A DNA stretch of 64,000 nt from Sulfomarinibacter sp963733915. Lineage in GTDB: Bacteria > Acidobacteriota > Thermoanaerobaculia > Thermoanaerobaculales > Sulfomarinibacteraceae. Positions 35,801 through 44,459 of this stretch are shown piece after piece. The stretch spans positions 496,001-560,000 of the forward strand of contig CAVTEP010000011.1 in the NCBI GenBank assembly GCA_963733915.1, given 5' to 3'. Below the pieces are notes generated by a model. The model saw only the letters and a list, made by a program, of their open reading frames with translations. It was not told where the DNA came from and ran no database searches. Each line of letters starts with the position of its first letter. Position 1 is the first letter of the stretch. The position numbers and the translations under genes were made by a program.

Positions 35801-36874
35801 CTACACGCCCGTACGATTCATCGGCCGGCTCATTCCCGGAGGTTGCCACGCCTCCCGAGCGTGCGCATCGATGCGGCGCGGGTCATGGTCAAGTCCCGCT
35901 CTCCGTCCGAGTTGGCCGGCGAGGGCGATCATCGCCGCGTTGTCTGTCGTCAGGGGCCGAACCGGCAGCAGCACCTCGATCCCCAGCTGCCGACCCAGTT
36001 CGCCGAGCCGTCGACGGAGAAGGGTGTTCGCCGCCACACCGCCCGCCGCCATCAGCAAACGCGGTTGATGAGCCCGAACCAGATCCGGCAAGGGTTGCAG
36101 CAGCTGGTCGACCACCGCCTGTTCAAACGAGGCGGCCAGATCGACAAGAGCCGTCGGCGTCTCCGCACCGCTCGCTCCGGGACCAGCCAGACCCTGCTCG
36201 CGAATCCAGCGCACGGCTGCCGATTTGAGTCCGGAGAACGAAAAATCGAATGGGGCGTCCTTCAAACGCGGACGCGGGAGTGGTACCGCCTCGGGGTTGC
36301 CGCGACGGGCCAGGGCGTCGATCAACGGCCCCCCCGGGTACCCGAGACCGAGGGCTTGAGCGACCTTGTCGAAGGTCTCTCCGGCGGCATCATCCCGAGT
36401 GCGCCCGAGTCGCTTTCGGCCGCCGTTCTCCATCAGGTACCAGCTCGAGTGTCCGCCCGAGGCGACGAGCGCCAGCGCCCGCTCGGGCTCAACTCGCGCC
36501 GGCTCGTTGTCGAGGTTGAGCAACGGTGAGACGAGGTGGCCTTCGAGATGGTCGACCGCCACGAGCGGCAGCCTGCGACCCCACGCAAAGGCCGAGGCGA
36601 AGCGCAGGCCGACCAGAAGGGCGCCGATGAGCCCCGGACCGACGGTCACGACGACCAATTCGACCGGCCCGGCCGCGGCGCCGAGCGCCCGATCGACGAG
36701 GTACGGCAAGGCCTTGAGGTGCTCGCGCGACGCGAGTTCAGGGACGACCCCCCCATAGGGCGCGTGTTTGGTGATTTGGCTCGAAAGGAGATTGACCTCC
36801 ACTCGGCCGTCGCGGTCCAGGACCGCCACCGCGCTCTCGTCGCAGGAGGTTTCAATACCGAGCGATCGCAGCAT
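35801..36874 (-). CDS. tsaD: tRNA threonylcarbamoyladenosine synthase component
   Basis: Transfers threonylcarbamoyl to A37 of ANN-decoding tRNAs with TsaB and TsaE. Start set at the ATG at 36874 (MLRSLGIETSCDESAVAVL), the family's usual beginning, though another ATG lies at 36904. It has the metal motif HLEGHLVSP, VSGGHSS-type VASGGHSSWY, DDAAGETFDKVAQALGLGYPGGP, DFSFSGLKSA, AAGGVAANTLLR and LTTDNAAMIALAG. 357 residues. Confidence 0.96.
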   Translation of the reverse strand: MLRSLGIETSCDESAVAVLDRDGRVEVNLLSSQITKHAPYGGVVPELASREHLKALPYLVDRALGAAAGPVELVVVTVGPGLIGALLVGLRFASAFAWGRRLPLVAVDHLEGHLVSPLLNLDNEPARVEPERALALVASGGHSSWYLMENGGRKRLGRTRDDAAGETFDKVAQALGLGYPGGPLIDALARRGNPEAVPLPRPRLKDAPFDFSFSGLKSAAVRWIREQGLAGPGASGAETPTALVDLAASFEQAVVDQLLQPLPDLVRAHQPRLLMAAGGVAANTLLRRRLGELGRQLGIEVLLPVRPLTTDNAAMIALAGQLGRRAGLDHDPRRIDAHAREAWQPPGMSRPMNRTGV

Positions 36875-36931
36875 GTTGAGTGCTCTACCCTCGCCAATCA
36901 TCATCGGTCAACGTCGTTCGCCGCGATAATC

Positions 36932-37084
36932 GGGTCAAGAGGGGTTAAGAGTTGAGAGTTAAGATCTGTGAATTCGTTGGGACGGAGTTTCTCTAGAATG
37001 GCGGAGGAACGTTGCGAATCATCACAACGTCCCTCCCGGTTCTCTCTTTCCTGACTCTTGACTCTTTACTCTTGACTCTTAACT
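36932..37084. repeat. Heptamer-arm inverted repeat element j
   Basis: Left arm GTCAAGA, GGGGTTA, AGAGTTG, AGAGTTA; right arm ACTCTTG, ACTCTTT, ACTCTTG, ACTCTTA. The arms are complementary. The centre has AACGTTG...CAACGT and GGGACGGAG...CTCCC-like pairing. The TAA stop of the DUF1573 gene (37079-37081) is made from the right arm. Confidence 0.78.
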
Positions 37085-38107
37085 GATATTGGCCCTCACC
37101 GGGACCTCGACGGTCGGAAATTCCGGGTCAGTGGTTTTCAAAGTCAGCACCGCGTCCCGCGGTCCGGGGCTCGCATTACTTTTGACGGTAACGGTCACCT
37201 GATAGCGGCGGCCGGTCTCGATCGTCACGACATCGGCCACAAAGGCGGCGTCGTTCACCGACGCCCCTGTCAGGTTCACTGCCACGCCCCCGGTGCGGTT
37301 GTTGACGACAATCAGATTCCGCCCCGGTTCCTTTTTTGCGTCCACTGATCCGAATTGGATCTGTGACGGCGTGACGTGCAGCAGCGCCCGCACGACGCCG
37401 AACACCTTCACCGGGACTTCTTTCGCCTTCGGGTGATTGGTCTGGATTTCGAGCTCCGCGTTGACGGGGCCGACTGGGGGATTCTCCTTCATGGAGATTG
37501 TGATCTCGTACTGTTTCGAGGATTTCCCGGCGAGGAGCTCGTCCTTGGACAGGGGGCGGACTGTCGTGATCAGGAACGGCTCCGAGCTCTTGACTCCGGC
37601 AACTTGAAAATTCGTGTCCTCCTCGTCGGCGACAACCGTGATCTTCTGTTCCATCGGCTCGTGCTGGACGGCGTTGAAGCGGACGAGCGCCCTTGGCAGC
37701 ACCTCGACGTACGGGTGAACAGTGGTCTTGATGACCAGAGTGACGGTCGGTTCCCGCGGGTCATTGGTCATCACCAGAATTGATTTCTGGATTGGCCCGT
37801 TGAACTCGCGGGTTTCAAGCTTCGCCTTGATATAGCCGGTCTTGCCGGGTGCGATTGCACGATCGAAGTCGGCCACCGTGCAGCCGCAGGTTGGTCTCAC
37901 GGCCTTGATCTCGAGGACTTCATCGCCTTCGTTGACAAGCGCGAAATCGACATTGAGCACCTCGCCCTGAGCGACCTTTCCCATGTCCTTGATCGTCGCG
38001 GGAACGACCAGCTTGGGACCGTCGGCGGCGCTCGCCGATGGCGCCACGGTCGCCAAGACTGCCGCCACCACGGCGGCGGCCACTATTGCAGAACGGTTCT
38101 TCGACAT
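37079..38107 (-). CDS. Exported DUF1573 protein
   Basis: A 342-residue secreted protein. The ATG at 38107 follows AAGGAGGATTGGAA. A signal peptide (VAAAVVAAVLATVAPSASAA) precedes a DUF1573 domain: DMGKVAQGEVLNVDFALVNEG, IKAVRPTCGCTVADFD (conserved CGC) and SILVMTNDPREPTVTL. Two further Ig-like beta repeats follow, ending TLKTTDPEFPTVEVPVRANI. Function unknown; such proteins are frequent in Bacteroidetes, Planctomycetes and Acidobacteria. It diverges from mpl across 52 bases. Confidence 0.88.
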   Translation of the reverse strand: MSKNRSAIVAAAVVAAVLATVAPSASAADGPKLVVPATIKDMGKVAQGEVLNVDFALVNEGDEVLEIKAVRPTCGCTVADFDRAIAPGKTGYIKAKLETREFNGPIQKSILVMTNDPREPTVTLVIKTTVHPYVEVLPRALVRFNAVQHEPMEQKITVVADEEDTNFQVAGVKSSEPFLITTVRPLSKDELLAGKSSKQYEITISMKENPPVGPVNAELEIQTNHPKAKEVPVKVFGVVRALLHVTPSQIQFGSVDAKKEPGRNLIVVNNRTGGVAVNLTGASVNDAAFVADVVTIETGRRYQVTVTVKSNASPGPRDAVLTLKTTDPEFPTVEVPVRANIS

Positions 38108-38159
38108 TTCCAATCCTCCTTGTCACGTCACAGATAACCAGGGACAATCTTAGGAAGCC

Positions 38160-39620
38160 GTGAGCCGAGCCGCAACTCCATCGGGGGCATTTTTGCAGGA
38201 CTTATACCTCAGATCCGAGCACCTCTACTTCCTGCCGATTGGTGGCACGGCGATGGCGCCGCTGGCCGGTCTCTTGCAACAGGCGGGACACGAGGTCGAC
38301 GGCGTCGATGTCCAGCTCTACCCGCCGATGAGCACCCTCCTCGAAGAGCTCGGAATCCCGGTCAGAATCGGCTTCGATCCAGACCGCATCCCCGACGGCA
38401 TCGATCGGGTCATCATCGGCAATGCAGTCCCTCGCCACAATCCCGAGGTGGCCGCGGTGCTCGAACACCGCATCCCGTACCTCTCACAGGCGGAGGCGGT
38501 GGCGCACTATGTGCTCGCAAGCGGCCTCGAAAGCCTGGTCGTCGCGGGCACCCACGGCAAGACGACGACTTCGGCCATGCTGGCCTGGATACTCGAGCGG
38601 TGCGGCGCTGATCCCACCTATCTGATCGGCGGCCTGCCGCAATGGAACCGGCGCGGGTTCCGGCTCGGCCACGGTCCTCATCTGGTCATCGAGGGTGACG
38701 AGTACAACACCGCCTTTTTCGATCGGGGACCGAAGTTTCTCCACTATCGGCCCCATCTCTTTCTCGTCAACCCGATCGAATTCGACCACGCGGATCTCTA
38801 TCCCGACCTCGACGCCGTGTTGACCGCGTTTCGTGCGGGTGCCGCCCAGGTCCCGCGTGATGGAACGGTCGTGGTCAGCTCGTGGAGCACGGGCGCACTG
38901 GAGGCCGTGCGCGATGCGACCGCGCCGGTCATCCGGGTCGGTTCCAACGAAGACTGTGAAATGCGCCTGGTCTCTTTCACAGGAGCGGCCGACGAAAGTG
39001 CGCTCGAACTCGAGTGGGCCGGGGATCGCCTGCGGGTAGGGCTCAAACAGCCCGGCTTGCACAATGCCCAGAACGCAGCGATGGCCGTGGCCGCCGCTAT
39101 CGTGGTCGGCATCCAACCGGCCGATGCGGCCGGCGCGATCAGGAGTTTCCCGGGCGTCTCGCGCCGGATGGAGGTCGTCGGCGAGGCGGCCGGGGTCACG
39201 GTGGTGGACGACTTCGCCCACCACCCGACGGCGCTCCAGGTGACCATCGCCGCCGCCCGCCAACGCTGGCCCGGCCGCCGGTTGGTCATCGCTTTCGAGC
39301 CGCGATCGTTGACCGCAGCGCGCAGCCTTCTCCAGGATGCGTATTTCGAGGCCCTGGCCGGGGCCGATCTGGTGCTGATGGCGCCACCATTTCACCGCGA
39401 CCGTCTGGCTGCAAACGAGATCGTCGATCGTGAGTCCCTGGCCAATGCTCTCGGCGCGGTTGGCGTCGCTTCGGTGATGCCAGGAGAGGGCGAGGACGCC
39501 GCCGCGCGGCTCATCGACGCCCTCCGACCCGGGGATGTGGTGGTAGGCTGTTCCTCGGGCGCCTTCGGCGGATTTCACAAGAACCTGATCGCGGCATTAC
39601 AGACGGGAGACGACGGATGA
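38160..39620 (+). CDS. mpl: UDP-MurNAc:L-Ala-gamma-D-Glu-meso-DAP ligase
   Basis: Reattaches recycled murein tripeptide to UDP-MurNAc in the cytoplasm. GTG start at 38160 after AGGAAGCC. Mur-ligase blocks: LYFLPIGGTAMAPLAGLLQQ, ATP loop VAGTHGKTTTSAMLAWIL, HLVIEGDEYNTAFFDRGPKF (the Mpl-type acidic block), NPIEFDHADLY and VVDDFAHHPTAL. 486 residues. It overlaps pgpA by four bases. Confidence 0.95.
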   Translation: MSRAATPSGAFLQDLYLRSEHLYFLPIGGTAMAPLAGLLQQAGHEVDGVDVQLYPPMSTLLEELGIPVRIGFDPDRIPDGIDRVIIGNAVPRHNPEVAAVLEHRIPYLSQAEAVAHYVLASGLESLVVAGTHGKTTTSAMLAWILERCGADPTYLIGGLPQWNRRGFRLGHGPHLVIEGDEYNTAFFDRGPKFLHYRPHLFLVNPIEFDHADLYPDLDAVLTAFRAGAAQVPRDGTVVVSSWSTGALEAVRDATAPVIRVGSNEDCEMRLVSFTGAADESALELEWAGDRLRVGLKQPGLHNAQNAAMAVAAAIVVGIQPADAAGAIRSFPGVSRRMEVVGEAAGVTVVDDFAHHPTALQVTIAAARQRWPGRRLVIAFEPRSLTAARSLLQDAYFEALAGADLVLMAPPFHRDRLAANEIVDRESLANALGAVGVASVMPGEGEDAAARLIDALRPGDVVVGCSSGAFGGFHKNLIAALQTGDDG

Positions 39621-40123
39621 CCAACAATCATTCTCTCGCTCGAATCATTGCGACCTTTGGCGGGCTCGGTGCACGGCTTCCCGCGCCGGGCACGACCGTC
39701 GGCTCGCTCCCGCCCGCGCTGCTCTGGTTCGGGGTCTGTGCGGCGCTGCCCGCAACCACGGCCCGGATCGTGGTGACCGCGGTGGGCATGGTCGTTTTCG
39801 CGATTGTCGGCGTATGGTCGGCGGAGATCGAAGCCCGTCGGCTGGAGGCGACCGATCCGCGTGAGATCGTGGTTGACGAGGCTGCCGGGCAATGGCTCAC
39901 CTACCTCGTCGCGCTGCCGTTCGCGCCGGTGCTCGCAACCACCCAACTCGCGGTCTTTGGCGTCGTAGGCTTTTTCCTCTTCCGTTTCTTCGACGTCATC
40001 AAGGTGTGGCCGATCAGCGCCTGCGAGAAGCTCGAGGGCGGCATCGGAATCGTCGCCGACGACCTCGCCGCCGGCTACTTCGCCGCCGCCTGTCTGGCGA
40101 TCGGTTGGCGGGTGTTGGCGTGA
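39617..40123 (+). CDS. pgpA: Phosphatidylglycerophosphatase A
   Basis: Dephosphorylates phosphatidylglycerol phosphate in the inner membrane. The ATG overlaps the mpl stop (ATGA). 168 residues with IATFGGLGARLPAPGTTVGSL, the acidic block DPREIVVDEAAGQWLT and FLFRFFDVIKVWPI followed by KLEGGIGIVADDLAAGYFAA, all typical of PgpA. Several helices are visible. Confidence 0.95.
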   Translation: MTNNHSLARIIATFGGLGARLPAPGTTVGSLPPALLWFGVCAALPATTARIVVTAVGMVVFAIVGVWSAEIEARRLEATDPREIVVDEAAGQWLTYLVALPFAPVLATTQLAVFGVVGFFLFRFFDVIKVWPISACEKLEGGIGIVADDLAAGYFAAACLAIGWRVLA

Positions 40124-40128
40124 TCACG

Positions 40129-40160
40129 ACGTTGAAACGTTACAACGTTAGAACGTTCCA
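40129..40160. repeat. Octamer array (AACGTTNN) element k
   Basis: Four 8-bp units ACGTTGAA, ACGTTACA, ACGTTAGA, ACGTTCCA in tandem, starting five bases after the pgpA stop. Each centres on the palindrome AACGTT. A matching array lies at 44422-44456. Just beyond it, three CGCAGAT motifs (40180, 40189, 40199) recur at 9-10 bp spacing. Confidence 0.75.
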
Positions 40161-40213
40161 CTCACCCACCCAGTTTGACCGCAGATCACGCAGATAGACG
40201 CAGATTTCGAATT

Positions 40214-40372
40214 TCAAATATTCCACCCATCCCTATTACGAAGCCGTTGGTGGCATCCGTTGCACCAGCGGTCAGGGACGGCGGCAGAAACCGCGTCATC
40301 GGCCGTGGACCGCTCCAGGGGCAGTCCACAGAGACAGCGCCCGGACGGACCGGCACGGAAGACGTCCGACAT
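40214..40372 (-). CDS. Possible small zinc-ribbon protein
   Basis: A 52-codon frame in a 386-bp gap between pgpA and dapF. It encodes RCLCGLPLERS near residue 14 and RWCNGCHQRLRN near residue 36, so a CxC and a CxxC pair spaced as in small zinc knuckles. No clear ribosome site precedes the ATG at 40372. The cysteine pattern is the only support; it could be a chance frame or a remnant. The rest of the gap holds the octamer array, CGCAGAT motifs and a 12-bp repeat. Confidence 0.35.
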   Translation of the reverse strand: MSDVFRAGPSGRCLCGLPLERSTADDAVSAAVPDRWCNGCHQRLRNRDGWNI

Positions 40373-40414
40373 GGTCAAGCCAGGTCGCTCATGCCGTCAT
40401 CACAACCCGTGCTC

Positions 40415-40454
40415 GCTGCCCCGGCCGCTGCCCCGGCCGCTGCCCCGGCCGCTG
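40415..40454. repeat. 12-bp tandem repeat GCTGCCCCGGCC
   Basis: Three perfect copies (40415-40426, 40427-40438, 40439-40450) and a four-base partial copy. It lies in non-coding sequence downstream of dapF on the minus strand. Confidence 0.85.
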
Positions 40455-40509
40455 CTCCGTGACGGTGCCTCTGCAGTCTGTCGCTGTCTCTACTGGTCGA
40501 AACTGTGGG

Positions 40510-41328
40510 TCAAAGAGGGCTGAGGAGGTCGGCGGAAGGCTCGATAGCGGCGATGATACGGGCCGGTCCGGTGAAGCGGGTGGCGCACAGCGGCGGAACT
40601 CCGAGGGCTTCAACTCCCAGCCGGTCCCCCGAGCGGGCCACCAGCTCCACCCGCCGCGTGTCGGTCTCGGCCATCACCAACAACGCCACCGCAACCAGAC
40701 CGGAGCCGCAGCACATGGTCTCGGCTTCGACGCCGCGCTCATAGCTGCGCACAGCGAGCGATCCATCGGCCGCGACCTCGAAGAAATTGACGTTGGCGCC
40801 CAAGGGGCCGAGCTCGGGGTGACTGCGAAGGGCCGGCGCAACCACCATCAGGTCGAGCGTGCCGAGCTCGTCGGCGCACCCGACGACATGGGGCACACCG
40901 AGTACGAGCCTCTGGAGCTCGGTAATACCCTGCGGAGGGTTGATCGCCAAGCGGTCCGGACCCGTTGACGGGGCCGGAAGTTCGAGGCTTACCACAGTCC
41001 CATCGACCTCGGCCGGGATCTCGCTCCAGCCGGTCACCACTGTCATGTTCGGCGCACAACCCATCAGCTCCACCGCCGCCCGCGCCGCGCAGCGGGTACC
41101 GTTGGCGCAGAATGTGGCCTCCCCCCCATCGGCGTTTCGATACACCAGATGCACCCGATGAATGGAATCGGCCGTCAGGGCGAGGGTTCCGTCGCCGCCG
41201 ATCCCGCGCCGCCTATCACACAGGCACCGCACCAGTTTCTCTTCGCGGGCCAGGCGCTCAGCCCAATTACCGATCCCGAGCACGAAGTCGTTGCCGGCGC
41301 CCTCGACTTTGTAAAGCTCCGGTCTCAC
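40510..41328 (-). CDS. dapF: Diaminopimelate epimerase
   Basis: Converts LL- to meso-diaminopimelate for lysine and murein. The GTG at 41328 overlaps the upstream lipoprotein stop (GTGA), giving 272 residues. It opens ELYKVEGAGNDFVL, has RNADGGEATFCANGTRCAARAA and VEAETMCCGSGLVAVAL, supplying the two catalytic cysteines. The usual MHGxGNDF start reads VEGAGNDF here. Confidence 0.93.
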   Translation of the reverse strand: MRPELYKVEGAGNDFVLGIGNWAERLAREEKLVRCLCDRRRGIGGDGTLALTADSIHRVHLVYRNADGGEATFCANGTRCAARAAVELMGCAPNMTVVTGWSEIPAEVDGTVVSLELPAPSTGPDRLAINPPQGITELQRLVLGVPHVVGCADELGTLDLMVVAPALRSHPELGPLGANVNFFEVAADGSLAVRSYERGVEAETMCCGSGLVAVALLVMAETDTRRVELVARSGDRLGVEALGVPPLCATRFTGPARIIAAIEPSADLLSPL

Positions 41329-42473
41329 GGATCGGCGCCCATCACCACCGTGCAACTCGCGGGATCGCTTCCGTTGCCGGCGGCGTCGACCGCTGTCACC
41401 AGGTAATCGAGCTTTCCAAATGGCGGCGTGTCATCTGTAAACTCAGCCGACGTCACTTGATCGGCGAGCAACTCGGGCTGGCCATCGAGGTGAACGCGCG
41501 AGACGCGGTAGACCGCAGCGCCCGTCACCAACTGCCAGCGCACGCGGACGCGTCCACCCTCAGGCAGGCACACCACGCCAGTCGGGGCGGCAGGCGGATA
41601 GGTGTCCGGATAGTCGATTCGGGCCGGCGCCGACGGCTCACCCACCACCTGACCTCCGGCCGCGATCGTTCGGACGGAGCGCAAACGGTAGATCCACATG
41701 CGCCCCTGTCGCGCGGAGGTGTCCTGCCATGTTCCGCCGTCTACGGGCAGTTCCGTCACCGAATCCCAGGTGGCGCCGTCGGATGAACGTTCGACCAGGG
41801 TTTTCATATCCACCCCCTGCACCCACCGCAGCTCGATACCGGAGGAGTCCGCCTCGAGCATGAGGCCGGTGGGCGGCGGCGGCGGCGCCTGCGGTTCAAG
41901 CCGAACCACGTTGGACAGACTCGACTCCCGGTGCCGGCAGCAGACCGTGCGTACGCCGTACCAGAGCACGCGCGACTCCGGCTCCTCCTCGGTTTGACGC
42001 CAGCTATCGAGATCATCCTCAAAAACGATGGTCGAGCCGCGCGTGGCGACAGCAATCTGTTCCGGGTCGAGCGACTGCACGATTTCACCCTGGTTTTCGA
42101 GGATCTGCTGGCGCATTTGTCGGTCCTGGGTCGTGTTTGGAGCGGGAGGTTCCTGACCCAGCGGCAGGCTGGCGCGCCATACCTGAATCGCTTCGATGTC
42201 GGTCAATGCCTTACCGCTGGTGGTGGCCTGCGGATAGCTCCAGCGCAGGATTGCGATCTGACCTTCCTGAAAGGCGCTGAGGTCGGTTGTCCGTTCGGCA
42301 ACCCGGATCTCGGGCGGCAATGGTGGGCCCGCTCTGCCGCATCCGGCGAGCAATAGGATCACGGTGAGTGAAATGCCTCTCAGAGTCTTGAGTCTTGAGT
42401 TTTGAGTCTTGAGTTCTCCCCCAACCGCAAAGCCGCGTCCTCCCTTGGCGGTGGATGACCCAATGATCGGCAT
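41325..42473 (-). CDS. Fibronectin type III lipoprotein
   Basis: A lipoprotein (LTVILLLAGCG, lipobox Cys) with RAGPPLPPEIR after the Cys and at least two fibronectin-III-like modules (PPTGLMLEADSSGIELRWV; APTGVVCLPEGGRVRVRWQLV with YRVSRVHLDG). Function unknown; it may bind the cell wall or other surface parts. The only in-frame ATG is at 42473. As with rlpA, the frame from it runs through a heptamer element, so KTQNSRLKTLRG of the signal region is repeat-encoded. The true start is uncertain. It overlaps dapF by four bases. Confidence 0.8.
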   Translation of the reverse strand: MPIIGSSTAKGGRGFAVGGELKTQNSRLKTLRGISLTVILLLAGCGRAGPPLPPEIRVAERTTDLSAFQEGQIAILRWSYPQATTSGKALTDIEAIQVWRASLPLGQEPPAPNTTQDRQMRQQILENQGEIVQSLDPEQIAVATRGSTIVFEDDLDSWRQTEEEPESRVLWYGVRTVCCRHRESSLSNVVRLEPQAPPPPPTGLMLEADSSGIELRWVQGVDMKTLVERSSDGATWDSVTELPVDGGTWQDTSARQGRMWIYRLRSVRTIAAGGQVVGEPSAPARIDYPDTYPPAAPTGVVCLPEGGRVRVRWQLVTGAAVYRVSRVHLDGQPELLADQVTSAEFTDDTPPFGKLDYLVTAVDAAGNGSDPASCTVVMGADP

Positions 42474-42503
42474 TCCTAATTCCTAATTCCTAATTCCCAA
42501 TTC
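42382..42503. repeat. Heptamer-arm element l, mixed arms
   Basis: Left arm GAGTCTT, GAGTCTT, GAGTTTT, GAGTCTT; a core with CCCCCAACCGC and GGCGGTGG; right arm ATTCCTA repeated three times plus ATTCCCA. The arms are of different types, as in element c. The hslU stop codon (42502-42504) lies at the right edge. Confidence 0.8.
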
Positions 42504-43830
42504 AAAGAATATAACGCGCGAGGTCACGATCTCCCACGAGATCGGCAAGCCGCCCGCTGACCATTTCCGCGTCCACTTCGACGACCTCGCCGGCTCGATC
42601 GGGGGCCGAGAAACTGAGATCTTCGAGCAGACGCTCGAGGACGGTGTGCAAACGCCGCGCGCCGATATTCTCCGCCGACCGATTGATTTCCGCCGCCATC
42701 GCGGCGATCGTCCTGACCGCGTCGTCGGAAAACCGCAGCTCGAGGTTTTCGGTCGCAAGCAGGGCGGTGTACTGGCGGATGAGCGAGTTTTCGGGTTCGG
42801 TGAGAATGCGCTCGAAATCCGCGGCGCCGAGCGATTGGAGCTCGACCCGGATCGGAAAACGCCCCTGCATCTCGGGGATCAGATCGGCCGGTCGGGAGAC
42901 GTGGAAGGCGCCAGCCGCGATGAAGAGCACGTGGTCCGTGCGGACGACGCCGTAGCGGGTGTTGACGTGGGTCCCTTCAACGATCGGCAGCAGATCACGC
43001 TGGACCCCCTCGCGGGAGACGTCGGGTCCGCGGCCACCGGCATCCTCTCGCGAGCAGATCTTGTCGATCTCATCAAGAAAGACAATGCCCGATTCCTCGA
43101 CCCGAGTGATCGCCTCGCCCTCGACCTGGGAGCGGTCGATGAGCTTCTCCTCCTCCTCGCCGAGAAGAACCCGGCGCGCTTCAGTCACGGTCATCCGCTT
43201 CTTCGCCTTGCGGCCCATCAGCCCGCCAAACATGTCCTTGAGGTTGATGCCCATCGACTCCATGCCTTGAGGCGTGAACATCTCGACCGTCGGCATGCGG
43301 TTTTCGGCGATCTCGAGCTCGATCTCGTTTTTCTCGAGGAGCCCGTCGCGCAGGGGTCGTTTGAGCGCCCGCCGCCGCTCCTCGAGCGAGGTGTCGGTGG
43401 CCGAACTCGAACTCATCACCAGGAGGTCGAGCAGCCGGTCCTCGGCGGCGCGTTCGGCCCGCACCAAAACCTCAGCCGCGCGTTCGGAGCGCACCAGCTG
43501 GATTGCGGCATCCACAAGATCACGAATGATCGACTCGACGTCGCGTCCGACATATCCGACCTCGGTGAACTTCGAGGCCTCCACCTTGATAAACGGCGAT
43601 CCGGTGAGGCGGGCTAGACGACGGGCGATCTCGGTCTTGCCGACCCCGGTCGGCCCGATCATGATGATGTTCTTTGGCGCCACCTCCTCGCGCAGCTCGG
43701 GGTCGAGCTGTTGCCGCCGCCAGCGGTTGCGAAGGGCCACAGCAACCGCGCGCTTGGCGGCGTCCTGACCGACGATGAAACGGTCGAGCTCGGCGACGGT
43801 CTCTTGCGGGGTCATGCTCTCCAGTTTCAC
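42502..43830 (-). CDS. hslU: HslUV protease ATPase subunit
   Basis: AAA+ unfoldase that feeds HslV. The GTG at 43830 overlaps the hslV stop (GTGA), giving 442 residues, the usual length. Motifs: TPQETVAELDRFIVGQDAAKRA, Walker A IIMIGPTGVGKTEIARRLA, pore loop EVGYVGRDVES, Walker B SGIVFLDEIDKIC, then RREGVQ-type SREGVQRDLLPIVEG, and sensor NIGARRLHTVLERLLEDLSF. The C-terminal residues ending ARYIL match the HslV-activating tail. Confidence 0.97.
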   Translation of the reverse strand: MKLESMTPQETVAELDRFIVGQDAAKRAVAVALRNRWRRQQLDPELREEVAPKNIIMIGPTGVGKTEIARRLARLTGSPFIKVEASKFTEVGYVGRDVESIIRDLVDAAIQLVRSERAAEVLVRAERAAEDRLLDLLVMSSSSATDTSLEERRRALKRPLRDGLLEKNEIELEIAENRMPTVEMFTPQGMESMGINLKDMFGGLMGRKAKKRMTVTEARRVLLGEEEEKLIDRSQVEGEAITRVEESGIVFLDEIDKICSREDAGGRGPDVSREGVQRDLLPIVEGTHVNTRYGVVRTDHVLFIAAGAFHVSRPADLIPEMQGRFPIRVELQSLGAADFERILTEPENSLIRQYTALLATENLELRFSDDAVRTIAAMAAEINRSAENIGARRLHTVLERLLEDLSFSAPDRAGEVVEVDAEMVSGRLADLVGDRDLARYIL

Positions 43831-44369
43831 GCCTTCAGCTCCTCGATGGTGATCTGTTGATTGGTGTAGATGTCGATTCCGGCGGCGATGCTGAGCCCTT
43901 CTCGGACAACCTCCTGGGCGCTGAGATCGGTGTGCTTGAGGAGCGCGCGCGCCGCCGCGAGAGCGTAGCTGCCTCCGGATCCGACCGCCACCACGTCGTC
44001 GTCCGGGGACAGTACCTCGCCGGTGCCGGAAACCAGGAGCGTGGTCCTCGAGTCGGCGGTGATCAGAAGCGCCTCGAGGTGGCGAAGAGCCTTGTCGGTT
44101 CGCCAATCGCGGGCAAGCTCGACCGCCGCTCGCTCGAGATTGTGTCCGTACTCCTCGAGCTTGGACTCGAATCGCGTAAACAGGGCGAGCGCATCCGCCA
44201 CCGAACCAGCAAAACCGGCCAACACCTTGCCACCCGCCAAACGCCTCACCTTGGTCGCGCCCTGTTTGAGCACGGTCGTGCCGAGGGTGACCTGCCCATC
44301 CGACCCGACGGCAACCACCCCGCCCTTTCGGACTGCGAGCACCGTCGTGTGGTGCCATTCATTCTTCAT
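43827..44369 (-). CDS. hslV: HslUV protease proteolytic subunit
   Basis: Threonine peptidase of the proteasome-like HslVU complex. The ATG at 44369 follows CGGAGGGTGTG. A seven-residue propeptide (MKNEWHH) precedes the catalytic Thr8 of TTVLAVRKGG. KVRRLAGGKVLAGFAGSVADA and VVAVGSGGSYALAAARALL are family blocks. 180 residues. Overlaps hslU. Confidence 0.97.
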   Translation of the reverse strand: MKNEWHHTTVLAVRKGGVVAVGSDGQVTLGTTVLKQGATKVRRLAGGKVLAGFAGSVADALALFTRFESKLEEYGHNLERAAVELARDWRTDKALRHLEALLITADSRTTLLVSGTGEVLSPDDDVVAVGSGGSYALAAARALLKHTDLSAQEVVREGLSIAAGIDIYTNQQITIEELKA

Positions 44370-44421
44370 CACACCCTCCGATAAGATTGTGGCAGCGTCC
44401 TCACGGTCGCGCTCGCATTCT

Positions 44422-44456
44422 AACGTTATAACGTTCGAACGTTCAAACGTTTAAAC
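44422..44456. repeat. Octamer array (AACGTTNN) element m
   Basis: AACGTTAT, AACGTTCG, AACGTTCA, AACGTTTA, then AAC. It ends three bases before the helicase stop codon, so it is immediately downstream of that gene, matching the placement of the array at 40129. Confidence 0.78.
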
Positions 44457-44459
44457 TTC

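Noticed and set aside
40175..40462. 95-codon plus-strand frame ending in Ala-Pro repeats
   Set aside because: The tail is just the 12-bp repeat in one frame; no ribosome site, no family resemblance.
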